In this document: in pieces, positions 50,234 to 61,730 of the stretch | Layout of the letters: the number at the start of each line of letters is the position of its first letter | How positions within the stretch are numbered: the stretch's first letter is position 1 | NCBI RefSeq assembly: GCF_000189635.1 | Contig: NW_002476266.1 | Location: 124,001 to 188,000 of the forward strand | Direction of reading: 5' to 3' | DNA from: Tetrahymena thermophila SB210 | Taxonomy: Eukaryota; Ciliophora; Oligohymenophorea; Hymenostomatida; Tetrahymenidae | DNA length: 64,000 bases | The notes under the pieces: model-generated | The model's database searches: none | What the model saw: the letters and a program-made list of their open reading frames with translations, nothing else | Told to the model about the DNA's origin: nothing | Translations under genes and position numbers: made by a program

Positions 50234-51625
50234 ACAAATGAGCTATTGAAAGTCTCATAAAAGGTATTCTTTCTTACTTAATTTCTATTAAGACTAATTT
50301 TTTATATTTATAAATTATTTTTTTAACAATGTAAAATATTATTAAAAAATAAAAGGTTAATAAACAAATATGAGCTTTCACTAAATTTAAGCTATTCTGA
50401 ATAGTTCATATAAATGAGAAGGCAAGCAAAAATAAATCTTTCGAAGAGTGAGTAGGTAAATTCTTTCTAAGTAATTTTATTTTAGTTTAATTTTCAATTC
50501 TTTTACAAAAAATCAATATTTTTAAATTAAAAAGAATTTAAATGAATCTCACTTGATAAATAAGAGTTAACTTTAAGTTTTTATTAATCATTATTTGTGA
50601 GTTTTATATTTTTTTATTATATTTTTTAAAGCATTTATATGATTTTTTTTATTTTTATTAATAGAATTTATTAGATTGTCTTTATTTATTTTGATTTAAA
50701 ATATTTATATCAAACACTTTCAGATATCAAAATAATTAAATTTAAGTTTTATATTGACTTTAACTACTGTCTGTATTTTAATTTTTGTTATTAAAAAATA
50801 TAAAATTTAAACTTTTTGATTTAATTAATTTAAACTTAATTGAATATATTTAATCAATTAAATTATTGAATTATAAAAAAACAGTGGATATATATTTTAT
50901 GAATTTTAATTAGGTTATCTATTTTAATAATTTTATTAAAAAGAAAATCAAATTAACTTTTATTTAAATCGTTTTCTGGATGGATCATATTTTTAGTTTT
51001 TTTAATTACCCAACTTTAATTATAGTTAGAAATATTATAAACTCTAAATGTTAGTAAAGGATTTTGAAATAAATGGAATAAAATAGTATAAATAATCAAT
51101 AAAAAAAAATAGATTTATTTTAATAATTATTTAAATTAAATTAAATTTTAATTTTAAGTAGAAAAAATGATTAAATCTTTTAGTATAGTATAGCTAAATG
51201 CCTCTCTAAAATCTAGCGAAGTAGCATCACTATTTTTTAGAAAGGCATTTATTTTTTTAATGATTTTATTAAAATAGTTTTTTTTGTTAATTCTTTTAAC
51301 TTATTTTTAAAAATTAATACTTTTTAATTTGAATTAAAAATAAATTTTTAAAAAGAATGAATTTTTTAAATTTTAATTGCTCATTTTAAGTTTTTGATTT
51401 ACAAAAAACTAGATTGAGAAATAAGCAAGCTAGCAAGCAGTCAGTTTTTAATAAAATCTAAATTAATTAATTGATTGAATGAAAAGTGAAAATATTAGAA
51501 TTATCTTTACACATATTTTAAACAAATGAAAAACGTTAATAAGATTTTTCGTGCTGTAAGGTTTTTTAAATAAATTAATTAGTAAATTAAAACAGATGCT
51601 ATTTTCATTAATTAATTTTTTTAAT
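50234..51625. other. Intergenic between convergent genes
   Basis: About 1.4 kb. First part is the duplicated 3' flank noted above. Contains the hairpin at 51196-51250; otherwise AT-rich. Confidence 0.55.
51196..51250. repeat. Near-perfect 16-bp inverted repeat with 23-nt loop
   Basis: Arms aaatgcctctctaaaa (51196-51211) and ttttagaaaggcattt (51235-51250) pair at 15 of 16 positions around a loop of more mixed composition (tctagcgaagtagcatcact..). It stands out from the surrounding A/T-rich spacer. It could be a small structured RNA, a terminator-like hairpin in the shared 3' region of two convergent genes, or a miniature-element remnant; sequence alone does not decide. Confidence 0.6.
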
Positions 51626-53122
51626 TCAATGATCCATAACTTTTAAGGCGTCATCTATCATATCAAAGGCGTGATTTAATTCTTATTCAGTAATAATAAG
51701 AGGAGGAGCAATGTGAAGAACAGGAGCACGTACCCATTGGAAGATACCATTTTCAAGTAATCTCTTTTTGAATTTAAGAACAGGTTCCGGAGTTGGGTCA
51801 GAGAAGTTTCTTTAAATGAGTTAACCATCAGCTCCAACAATATCAAAAGCACCAAAGAGACCTCTAACTCTACCTTATCTCAAGCAATTGTGCTTATTAA
51901 TAAGTTCATCCATGCGTTTGACCATAACCTTTTCTAATTATTTAACATGATCGCAAATATTCTACTCAAGCATGTATTTAACTACTTCATAACCTGCAAT
52001 ACAACTGACTGGATGGCCTTAGTAAGTAGTTCCCCAACCTAAAGGATTAGTACGGAAGAAATCTTGGATGTCCTTTCTAAAACCTACAGCAGAGAGAGGA
52101 AGATAGGAACCAGAGAGACCTTTAGCACAAGTGAACATATCAGGAACAATACCATCATAAGTCTAGAAGGCGAACATTTCACCACATCTACCTAAACCGA
52201 CCATAACTTCATCCATAATAAGGAGGATATTATACTTGTCACAAAGAGCACGAACTCCTTAGATGACTTCAGGAGGATTGACTAAAGCACCAGCAGATCC
52301 GGTGATGGATTCAATCATAATAGCTGCTACTGTTGAAGGATTTTCGTTAATAATCACTTCTTCAAGATAAGCTAAGTAATTTTTAATAGCTTCTTGTTAG
52401 GTGATTCCCCACTTGAATTAGAAGGCTTGTAAGTCAAAGAATTTAACGAATCCACTGACACCTTATTCAGCGAAGGAACGACGGAAATCACCTGTTGCAT
52501 TAAGGGCACCAACAGAGCTACCATGATAAGATTTGTAACGAGTGAGAATTTTATGGCGTCCAGTGAATTTACGAGCAGTACGAATAGCAACTTCATTTGC
52601 ATCACTACCAGTTAATGGGAAGACGAAACCAGTAATATCAGCAGGTGTGATGTCATTAAGAATCTAGGCGAGCTTAGCACGAGGTTCAGTGATAGTCAAT
52701 CCACCATAAACGTGGTGAAGATTCTTTAATTAGTGGGTGATGCTATTTAAAACAGGTTCAGGAATACCATAACCAAGGTTATTATTAATGGCCTAAGATG
52801 TCATATCAATATATTTATTGCCTTTGTAATCGTAAAGATATATGCCTTCACCACGAGCAATAGAAATTGAAGACTTTCTCATAGGATCGGTGGCTCCCCA
52901 AGTGTAAACTACGTGATCTTCATTAGACTTAAGAACTTCAGATTCAGTCCAAGGAGAAGATCTGTGGTTATTCTTCAAACCAGGTCCCTTATTGTTACGA
53001 GGAGTGAATTTCAAAGGTTCAGGCTTGTTAGGGATATACTCTTGGTTAATGTGGGAAGTACTAAAGAATTGCTTTCCTAAAGTTCTTTGCTAAATAAGTC
53101 TTTTTGCTATGCTTTAAATCAT
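51626..53122 (-). CDS. Class-III pyridoxal-phosphate aminotransferase, probably mitochondrial
   Basis: Transfers an amino group from an omega-amino or similar donor to a 2-oxo acid using pyridoxal phosphate. Single exon of 1497 nt, 498 aa; ATG at 53122, TGA at 51626-51628. The first 25 residues ([20 protein letters not shown]) are basic, hydroxylated and free of acids, a typical mitochondrial presequence. Then come [52 protein letters not shown], the cofactor Asp in [15 protein letters not shown], the Schiff-base lysine in [18 protein letters not shown] and the closing [12 protein letters not shown]. Length is a little above the usual 420-460 aa because of the presequence and a 30-residue proline-rich lead. 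Substrate cannot be told; overall look is nearer taurine/beta-alanine:pyruvate-type enzymes than ornithine aminotransferase. Relatively GC-rich codons suggest good expression. Confidence 0.92.
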
Positions 53123-54710
53123 TTTTTAATCAGATTGTCTTTTTTTATACTTTTTCTTTTTTGGAGAGTAAATTGTGATAATGTTTTTAGATTTATTTTT
53201 TGTTAATTAATTATTGCGTATGTTTTGCCTAATTTTAAAAGGAGGTCATTCAATTTTGATGTCAGAGCAGATTCTATTAAGATACTTTGTCATTTTTCAT
53301 ACAATCTTAAACAGTAAAGAAGGTATTATCTTCAATTTAATTAATTACGAGCCATCTAAATAGTTCAAATCAAACACGTTTTTTTCATAAATTTAATCAA
53401 CAAAATTTTCAAATCTATTGAGTATTTGAGGTAATACACACATTCTTTTTTTAAGGTTAAATTTTCTAGGGAAAAAATCGCTTGAAAGAGATATATTTAT
53501 TTCCTGATATTGATAAATGTAGTACCTTTAAATTTACAATAGAAATCTACCCTAAGAAAAATTTACTGAGCACAAATGTAGTTCTAGGTTGTTACATATT
53601 TACTCATGTAAATTAAGCCTAAATAATGAATGTAAAATATAACTTAGCTTATTATTAGGTGATAAAGTTAAGTTGATAAAAATAAAAATTTCATATTCTT
53701 CTCATTCATTATTTGATATCATTAATATAAGTATATTTTATTAATAAAAGTTGTAACAAAAAGGTTTTGAAATTTAGATAAGGAAGGTGGGAATTTTCAA
53801 ATTTATCTATAAAATAGAAAAAGAGTTAAATTTATTGATTTACCCAAAAAATACTTTTCTAAATTAGTTCAAACCAATTATTTATTTTTTTTCTCAATAT
53901 ATTTGGATAAGTAAGCTAAATAATAAAGATTTATCTCTATGAAAGGAAAAAAAACTTAAAAACACATTTATGTCTTTTATATTATCATATTAAATGAAAG
54001 CACTCATCTATTTAACAAGTTCTCCAGCAAAAAATCAACAAAAATAGATAAAATCTTTTGATTTATTATTCCTTAATTCATAGCACTTTGAATTATATTA
54101 TTTAATAAATTAAGCATTTTTAAAATAATTTCAATCGATACTTTGCTGAAATTTATTTTTTTTTCTTCCTGGTATTATTCAGTTAAGTGAAGTTAATAAA
54201 TATTTGAGGAATATTGATTTGTAAAACAAATGAATAATGTTAGATTCTATTTTTATTTTATTCTAACTAGTAACTTTTTTCAAACAAAAAATATTATAAA
54301 AATTTTTAATAAAATAATTTTACTAAATTATTTTAAAATTATTTAAAGTCCAAGTTTTACAATTATAAGAAAAATTTGTTGAAATAAAAATAAATTTGAT
54401 ATTTTTTTAAGCTATTATTGATATTTAAGAACATTAAAAATGAAAATATAATATTATGGTAAATTGAAAAAGAAATTAAAAAATTTGTGGTTGAAAAATA
54501 ATTAATTAAATTTTAAGTTATTTTTAAAATGATAGATAAAATATATTACAATAGAAATATAAATTTTACAGAATTAGGGATTGAATAATCAATCTTTCAT
54601 TTTAAATTTTCAATTTTAATTAACTGAAATATGTGCTGAAAGATTTGTTCTTTATATTAAATTATGCTATTTATTAAATTTTGAAGCTTTTATATTCATT
54701 TTCTTGTTTT
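53123..54710. other. Intergenic, no gene seen
   Basis: About 1.6 kb. The part next to the aminotransferase start (53220-53400) is slightly less AT-rich but has no sustained frame on either strand. Confidence 0.55.
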
Positions 54711-56929
54711 TCACTTGCTGAAAGTAATACCTACTTATTCGTAGTGACCGTGGAGTTTATTTAAGGCATTAATGTAAGCAGCACATCTTAAGCTTACATT
54801 GTGCTTCTTAGAAGTTTCGATTGTTTCAATTAATGCATTTTCAAAACTTTCTTCGATACCACTAATAACTAAATCTCTCTATATTATTTATTAAATATTG
54901 AATTTAGCAAATTAAAATGTAGCTATTTTAAAATAAAATTCTTACTTCAGAAGCACCCTTAATTTCTTCAACGTGATCAAGAATTGCTTTGCTAACAAGT
55001 CTTAAACCTGTAGTACCTTCAATTGTTTCTAAGACCTATTAGTTACTTTTTTTATTTTATAAAATATTTATTATCATCAAGGTATAATAAAAAATATTTT
55101 AAATTACCTCTTTTCTTCCCATTTACGAGTCATAGCACCGTGTTAAGTGTGGTTGATATTCTTAATCCATTCAAAATAAGAAGCCAAGAAACCACCAGAA
55201 GAAGTGATGATATCAGGAATAATTTCGATTCCCTTTTCTTTAAGAATCTTTTCAGCAGCAGGAGTAGTTGGTAAGTTAGCACCTTCAGCAACAACCTTGC
55301 ATTAGAACTTATCGGCATTTTCAGCATAAATAGATTGAGCAAAGAAGCAGGGAATAAAGAAATCGCACTTGCTATAAGCAACATTTTCTTATTCAGTTGC
55401 TTTAGGGAAACCTTTAACACCCTTGTTCTTCTTCATGTAATTATTCAATTCACTGGCATCAATACCTTTAAATTTAATTTATTTATTTATTTATTTTTAA
55501 TAATAAGTCATAAATTAAATTGATTTCTACCTTAAGGATTGAAAATTTGTCCATCATGTTCACAAACACCAACTAAAATAGCACCAGCTTCTTGTAAATG
55601 ATGAGCAGCCCAGTAACCAACACTTCCAAAACCCTTTAATTAATTAATAAATGCAAATTTAACAACTTTGAATAACTAACTATTCATTTATAATATCAAA
55701 TATTTTTGCAATTTATTACTTCAATAACAAAAGTCTTGCCCTTTAAACCTTGAGTAAGACCAGTCTTTTAGAGGAATTCCTTGTTTTCAAGCATGTACTT
55801 TAAAGTGTAGTATACACCATAACCAGGAGATTCAACATAACCCTTCAAACCACCTTAATTCTTATTTAATAAAAAAAGGAAATTAATTAATTGAAATTGA
55901 AAAAATATAAATTTTCATTATAGTTTATCATTTGATTAGATATTTCTTTTTTTATTGTCGTCAGAAATATCGATTAATTTAATAGTATTAGTTCGAGTTT
56001 CTATCTATCCTTTAATTGCAATTAATTTAATTATTGAGATAGAAGTAAGCAACTCAAAACCTAAAAAATAAAATTTCCAAAAAGAGATTAAAGTCTTACT
56101 AAGCCCTTTCCTGTGACACAAGCAATGGCATGAATATCATCTTGACCGTAGAGACTATTCAAATATAAATTTTTTTTTTAGAATAATGACTTCATTCAAA
56201 GCCAATTTAGAAAAATTCAAATTGAAAATTGGCTTAATTTTAAAATATTTACGTAGCAAAAGTATCTTTAATCCAGTTCATTTCTCTTTCAGAAGCACCA
56301 AGATCGGTTCCCTTTTAGTATAATAAGAATCAAATTATAAAGAGGCTTTATGAGTGATTGTAGGAGTAAAGTTTAATAGAATATATTCTTAGAATTTGCA
56401 ATAAACTTACCAAAACATCTACTGAAGATCCAATAATGTTCTTCTTAGCAGCTTCGAGGGTGAATCTTCTGATAATTAATTCAAGTTCATTTTCGGTGTA
56501 TTCTTTGGGGTTAATGCAGATAGCTCCCTTGGCACCACCGTAAGGAAGATCAAGAGTGGTAGATCTGACAGTGTTGAGAACAGCAAAGCTTTGGATATCT
56601 TCTCTACTGACTTGATCGTTAATGATAAAACCACCCTTGGTAGGCAAACAGTGAGTCTTGTGTTGGACACGGTAAGCCTTGATAGTCTCGAATTTACCAT
56701 TTTCTCTTTTGAGTGGGATGTTAATTTAGACAATACCATCACAGTTCTTGTAGAAGTTCATCTTGTCCTTGGGAATGTCGGTATGTTCGGCAGCTTCGTC
56801 TAAGTAGTAGTTAACCATGTGAGTGATGGACTCATCGGTCTTGCACTTAGAGATATTGCTGAAAGCAGCTCTGCTAATCATAGATGAGTATAATGAGTTA
56901 ACAGGGGTCTTGAATAATTTGGATAACAT
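54711..56929 (-). CDS. GDH: Glutamate dehydrogenase, probably mitochondrial
   Basis: Interconverts glutamate and 2-oxoglutarate plus ammonia with NAD(P). Eight exons: 56411-56929, 56253-56311, 56100-56154, 55720-55860, 55531-55633, 55108-55466, 54946-55045, 54711-54878; TGA at 54711-54713. After a presequence-like start ([16 protein letters not shown]) come [32 protein letters not shown] with the catalytic Lys, [40 protein letters not shown], the Rossmann [24 protein letters not shown] and [12 protein letters not shown]. Exons sum to 1504 nt, one more than a multiple of three. The misfit lies in exon 6: GIDASELNN and [17 protein letters not shown] are each clearly family sequence but one base apart, at the AAA run 55439-55441. 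Either an assembly error, an unusual frameshift or a real lesion. Otherwise about 500 aa, normal for the family. Confidence 0.93.
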
Positions 56930-59229
56930 TTTGAATTGCTAGCTTTTGAATGTATTTAGATTTTATAAAAATGAACGATCGATCAATCTGCCTATTTAAA
57001 TTGAATGAAACGATAAGATGATATTAGTATCTTCTTTTCTTTCTTTCTTTATTTATTTTTTCTTTCTCTTTTTAAGATGTTTATTTAGTTTTATTATTTT
57101 TAATTAATTTATTTTTCTTTGATTTGTCTTTTGTAAGGTAGGGTGCAAATGATCCAACAAGGATAGTTAATAATAAATAATTATTGCATCCAAGCTATCT
57201 ATCTATCATCTATTGATTTATCAATGTATTTACCTTCTTCTGAAATAAATAAATCAATCAGTCAATCAAAAATTGACTTTCTCTGTTTGCTTATTTATTT
57301 ATTGATTGAATTCTTTTAACTAGATATTTAATATGTGAATGCACTTGATACTATATGTTATTCTTTCTTTCTTTCTTTTTCTAAAATCTTTCTTATATCT
57401 TCTCTAATTGATTTCAAATGTATTAATTAATGAATGAATGAAAGGACCTTTTGCTAAAGCTTTTAAAAATATTAAGACTAATGCTATATATATATGATAT
57501 TATTAATTTAATTTTCTTAATCAATAAATCAAAATTCACTATAAGATTAAAATCTGCATAAGTGCGTAATATTTCCCCCACCTTATTACTATGTTTTGTA
57601 ATATTTGACACTTTGTATCTTCCATCAAACATACTTTCATAGCCTTAGAGTCTCCAACCCAATTCATTTGTCTTTGGTGAGCTCCTTTTAAATTTCAAAA
57701 TATGCTCTATTATACATAGACATGCAGCCAAATTCTTATGCCAAGTAAAGGCAGCTTTTAAATGTATTTACCATATCTTATAATCTTCTAGAAATCATAA
57801 CCCCTAATAAGATAAATAAGTCATCATACAATATTAAAATTTTTTGACATTCAATTAAAATAGTCTGTAAGATAGTAAAAACTATTTATTTAGCTTAATT
57901 TAATCATATTTTCAAAAATCTTAAAATTTTCTTTTTCCTGTGATATGCGCCTTCTTTCTTTGCTTATTTTTAACAAACAAAGAAAGCTCTTTGGCTTTTA
58001 CTTTAAGATTTTACTTTGATTAGTTTGTACTTAGCAGCAGTAAATTCCAGTAATCAAAAAGCTCCATCATCAGTTAACATCCAAAATTCAAAATATATAA
58101 TTAAATAAATAAAATTGTATATTTGAAATACATTTTATATAATAGAATGAAATTTAAATTAAAAGTATTTGTTTGCACTTACTTACTCTTTTATTATTAT
58201 TTTAGAGTTTAATTTGTACATATCTTTTTATTTCAATTATAAAAATTAATTTTTGTTTTTCCATACCTTTGATAAAATTAAGCTTAACCTAAATAAAAGA
58301 AAGTTAAATTGTATCCAATCACTATTCCTATCATATTATATCACCTTTGCCAATAGTTTGCCAATTACTTACAAACTATCAACTATTTAAAAGCAGATTT
58401 TAACTCAACTTGTTCAATAAAAAATCTTATATTTTTATATAAATTAAATTTTAAAATAATTCACAAATCAACCCTCTGCTTCTCAAAATAATTTTTTGAA
58501 TCTCATTTAAAAAAAGCAAAACTAAAGTTCAAACTTAAAATTGTTTTTAAATTAAATCAATCAAAATGAATTAAAAATATTTTTCATAATTTTGCATTAT
58601 TTTTTTTTCAGTTAAAAATAAAATTTTTTTAAAAAAAGATTTGCTTTGAAATTTTTAAGTTACCTTTCAAGAAAAACAATTAGGAAATAAAATAAAAATT
58701 CTACTTATTTTAAACTAAGGAAGTAATCAAACAAGATTATCAAAGCTAAATGTAATCTGTTTAAATTATATTTACTAATTCAAATTTAAATGATAAAATA
58801 ATTTAAAATTGAAATATTTAAAAATTTCTATCAAAAATAAAAAAATTATTTAAAACAAATATTTTTATTGAAAATTAAGTAGTAAATTTTTTTTAGATTA
58901 AAGAAATAAAATAGAATTTGTTAAATCTAAGAAATAAATAGAATTAAAAATTACTAATTTTTTTATTTTTAAAAAAAAAAAAAAAAAAATAATGAATAAA
59001 TATTAAATAATAATAGAATAAATAATTCAAAACTAAATTATATTATATTTTTATGATAGCGTCTAATTAAGGTTTAATAAATTTTCAAATGCTTTATTGG
59101 ATTTTATTGAATTTATTTATAATCTCTCAAGATAAAATAAATATATCTTTCAATATTATTTTTAGAAGGAATTTATTAGATAAAAATAAACAATTTATAC
59201 ATCAAACAATTTGTTATAGAATAACTTAA
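56930..59229. other. Divergent intergenic region with possible coding relics
   Basis: About 2.3 kb between minus-strand GDH and the plus-strand WD40 gene. Tetranucleotide repeats (ttct, attt, aatc) at 57030-57310 and 57360. On the minus strand about 57420-57800 has protein-like frames (one starts MISRRLQDMVNTFK and ends at TGA 57664; another contains MFDGRYKVSNITKHSNKVGE). At 58058-58084 there is a short match to one of the 93-nt repeat exons. A 15-nt-plus A run lies near 58973-58988. Confidence 0.45.
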
Positions 59230-60567
59230 ATGGATTTAGGAAGTGCAAGCATTTTACCAAGATTTAGGAATGAAGGGGATAAAAAATTTTCATCCACTTA
59301 ATTTATTTAGTCTCATGTTCCCCATTTATTAAGCGAGAATAATTAATAGTTAATGGTTGTTGATAATAATAATGAATCAGCTATGCAAGAAGAAAATAAG
59401 CCAGTTACAAAAAAACTATTTACTCCTAATGTTTAATTAACAGGTCACGTTTCAGAAGTATTGTGCGTTAAATTTTCACCTTGCGGTGACTATCTTGCAA
59501 CTGCAGGCTTCGATAAGCAAATTCTTCTTTGGGATATATATAATAATTGTAAAAATTTCGGAGTACTTAAAAATCACACAAATGCAATTTTAGATTTGCA
59601 CTTTTCAGCAGATGGATAAAAACTTTATAGTGCTTCTGCAGATAAAAGTGTTAATGTTTGGGACTTTAATTAAATGAAAAGGTATCTTGAATAATTATTT
59701 ATATTTTAAAGTTATTTGTACAGCATTTATTTAATAATTTTGATCACTCACTCATGCATGCAATTATTTCATGTGTTTAAATTATAAAAAAAAGTATTAA
59801 GAAATTAAAAGGACAGGAAAATACTAGCTTTGTAAACACCTGTCATCCTGCAAGAAGAGGACCAGATATGCTTGTCTCTGGTAGTGATGATGGTTGTGTA
59901 ATGCTTTGGGATTTAAGATAAAAAGCTCCTGCTTAAGTTATTCCTAGCAAAATTCCAGTTACTTCAGTTAGTTTTAATGATACTGCAGATAAGATTTTTA
60001 TAGCAGGAGTTGATAATGATGTCAAAGTTTTAGATTTAAGAAAAAAGATTATTGATTACGTGTTATTTGGTCACACAGATACCATCACAGGTATTTCTTT
60101 GAGTCACGATGGAAGCTATCTTCTAACAAACTCTATGGATCAAACAGTCAGATGTTTTGATGTTAGACCTCATGTCACAAATAATAGATGTGTTAAAATT
60201 TTTTAGGGAAATAGACACTCACATGAAAGAAATTTATTAAGAGTTAGTTGGAATCCTGATGGTGATTACTGCACTGCAGGATCTTCCGATAAGTAAATAT
60301 TGATTATTGCTATACTTGAAATAGAAAATATTTTTTATAAAAAAGATTTTTATATATTTGGGATACAGCAACTAAGTAAATTGTACAAAGACTAGGTGGA
60401 CATAATGGATCTGTAATATTTATGATTTACTCAGAATTTTATTTACTTTAAATTATTGTATAAAATAGGTAAACGATGTTTAATTTAGTCCTACAGATAA
60501 TTTAATAGCAAGTGCTTCTAGCGATAAAACTGTTATAATAGGGGAATTACCATAGTTTAAGATATGA
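59230..60567 (+). CDS. SNRNP40: U5 snRNP 40-kDa WD40 protein
   Basis: Seven-blade WD40 propeller of the U5 snRNP, contacting Prp8 in the spliceosome. Exons 59230-59681, 59795-60292, 60346-60412 and 60469-60567 total 1116 nt, 371 aa; TGA 60565-60567. A low-complexity N-terminus (about 1-65) leads into LTGHVSEVLCVKFSPCGDYL and LLWDIYNNCKNFGVLKNHT; then repeats with SADKSVNVWDF, VSGSDDGCVMLWDLRQKAPA, GVDNDVKVLDLRKK, TNSMDQTVRCFDVRP and SASSDKTVIIGELP. The segment FGHTDTITGISLSHDGSYLL and the insertion with GNRHSHERNLLRVSWNPDGD are characteristic of this orthologue rather than generic WD40 proteins. Length matches the human protein (357 aa) well. Confidence 0.93.
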
Positions 60568-61730
60568 AAAATAATACAGATTAATAATAAAGTATGTCTA
60601 AATAAATTAATAAATGTTTTATACCAAATGTTTAAGTTAATAAGTTAAAAATAATATAAATTATTTCAAAATGTTAGATTTTTCAATTTTCTGTTTTCAT
60701 TAAGCAGCTAAATTTGTATTTTAAATTATTTATTTTAAGATATATTTGAGCAAGAAGAAATAAATTAGAAGATAATGATAAATTAGTGTTAAAATAAGAC
60801 TTAATATTATTAAAAGCCTTAAAATATTATAAAACTATTAAGAATTATTTTTTTAATTTTTTTATTTAAGATATTCTAAAGGTTTCTTATAATATAAAAG
60901 CTATTAAAAATAAATCATTTTAAATAGCATAAAAAAAGGCAAACAATTATAAGAAATATTTTAATTTCAAAAAAATTAACTTGAAAAAGTAGAAATTATC
61001 TTTAAAATAAAACTTGTATTTTAATAAATAATTGATAATCAAAATTTAGCAAATAATTGATATTTTTAAAGTTATTCTTTTTAAATAATTAAAATAAATT
61101 CATTTATCAAATAGAATTTAAAGTTATTTTATTATTTGCTTTTATTGTATAATATTTACATTAACAGACAGACATAAATTTGAATAATTTACTATTATTT
61201 TTTTCTTATTTATTTGCTTACTTATTCATTTATTAAATTTCATATTTTTGAGTATTGTTAATAATTTTTAAAAATAATTTATTGAATCTTAAAGGATTTT
61301 TTAAAATTAATTTTAGGAAATTACTAAAAATTATTTTAAATTTGAATAGAAAAAGATAATTTTGCAATAATATTATGAAAAAAAATTTAAACTTATGCAA
61401 TTAAGGATTAGTATTTTTATTGTTTGGTAATCTAATTTATGAAGATTTTTGTTTGGGATTGTTAAAGGATATTTACATAAGTTATTGTTATAACCATCCA
61501 TATAATATTGTTATTATATTATAAACGGGTATTACCTAAATTCATAAAATTTCTTAAGTAGTTAATGAATATTTTTGATAGTAATTGAACTATAAATATA
61601 TTTTTGGTGAAAATTAATAGCAATTCATCAACTGAAAAATAACAAGATAATAACAATCATTTATTATTTATTTATAAATTTATAAAGATTTGTTAACTTC
61701 AAATTGATATTCAAAAATAAGTTAATTGAA
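60568..61730. other. Intergenic, no gene seen
   Basis: About 1.2 kb of AT-rich spacer between two plus-strand genes; nothing recognisable. Confidence 0.6.
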
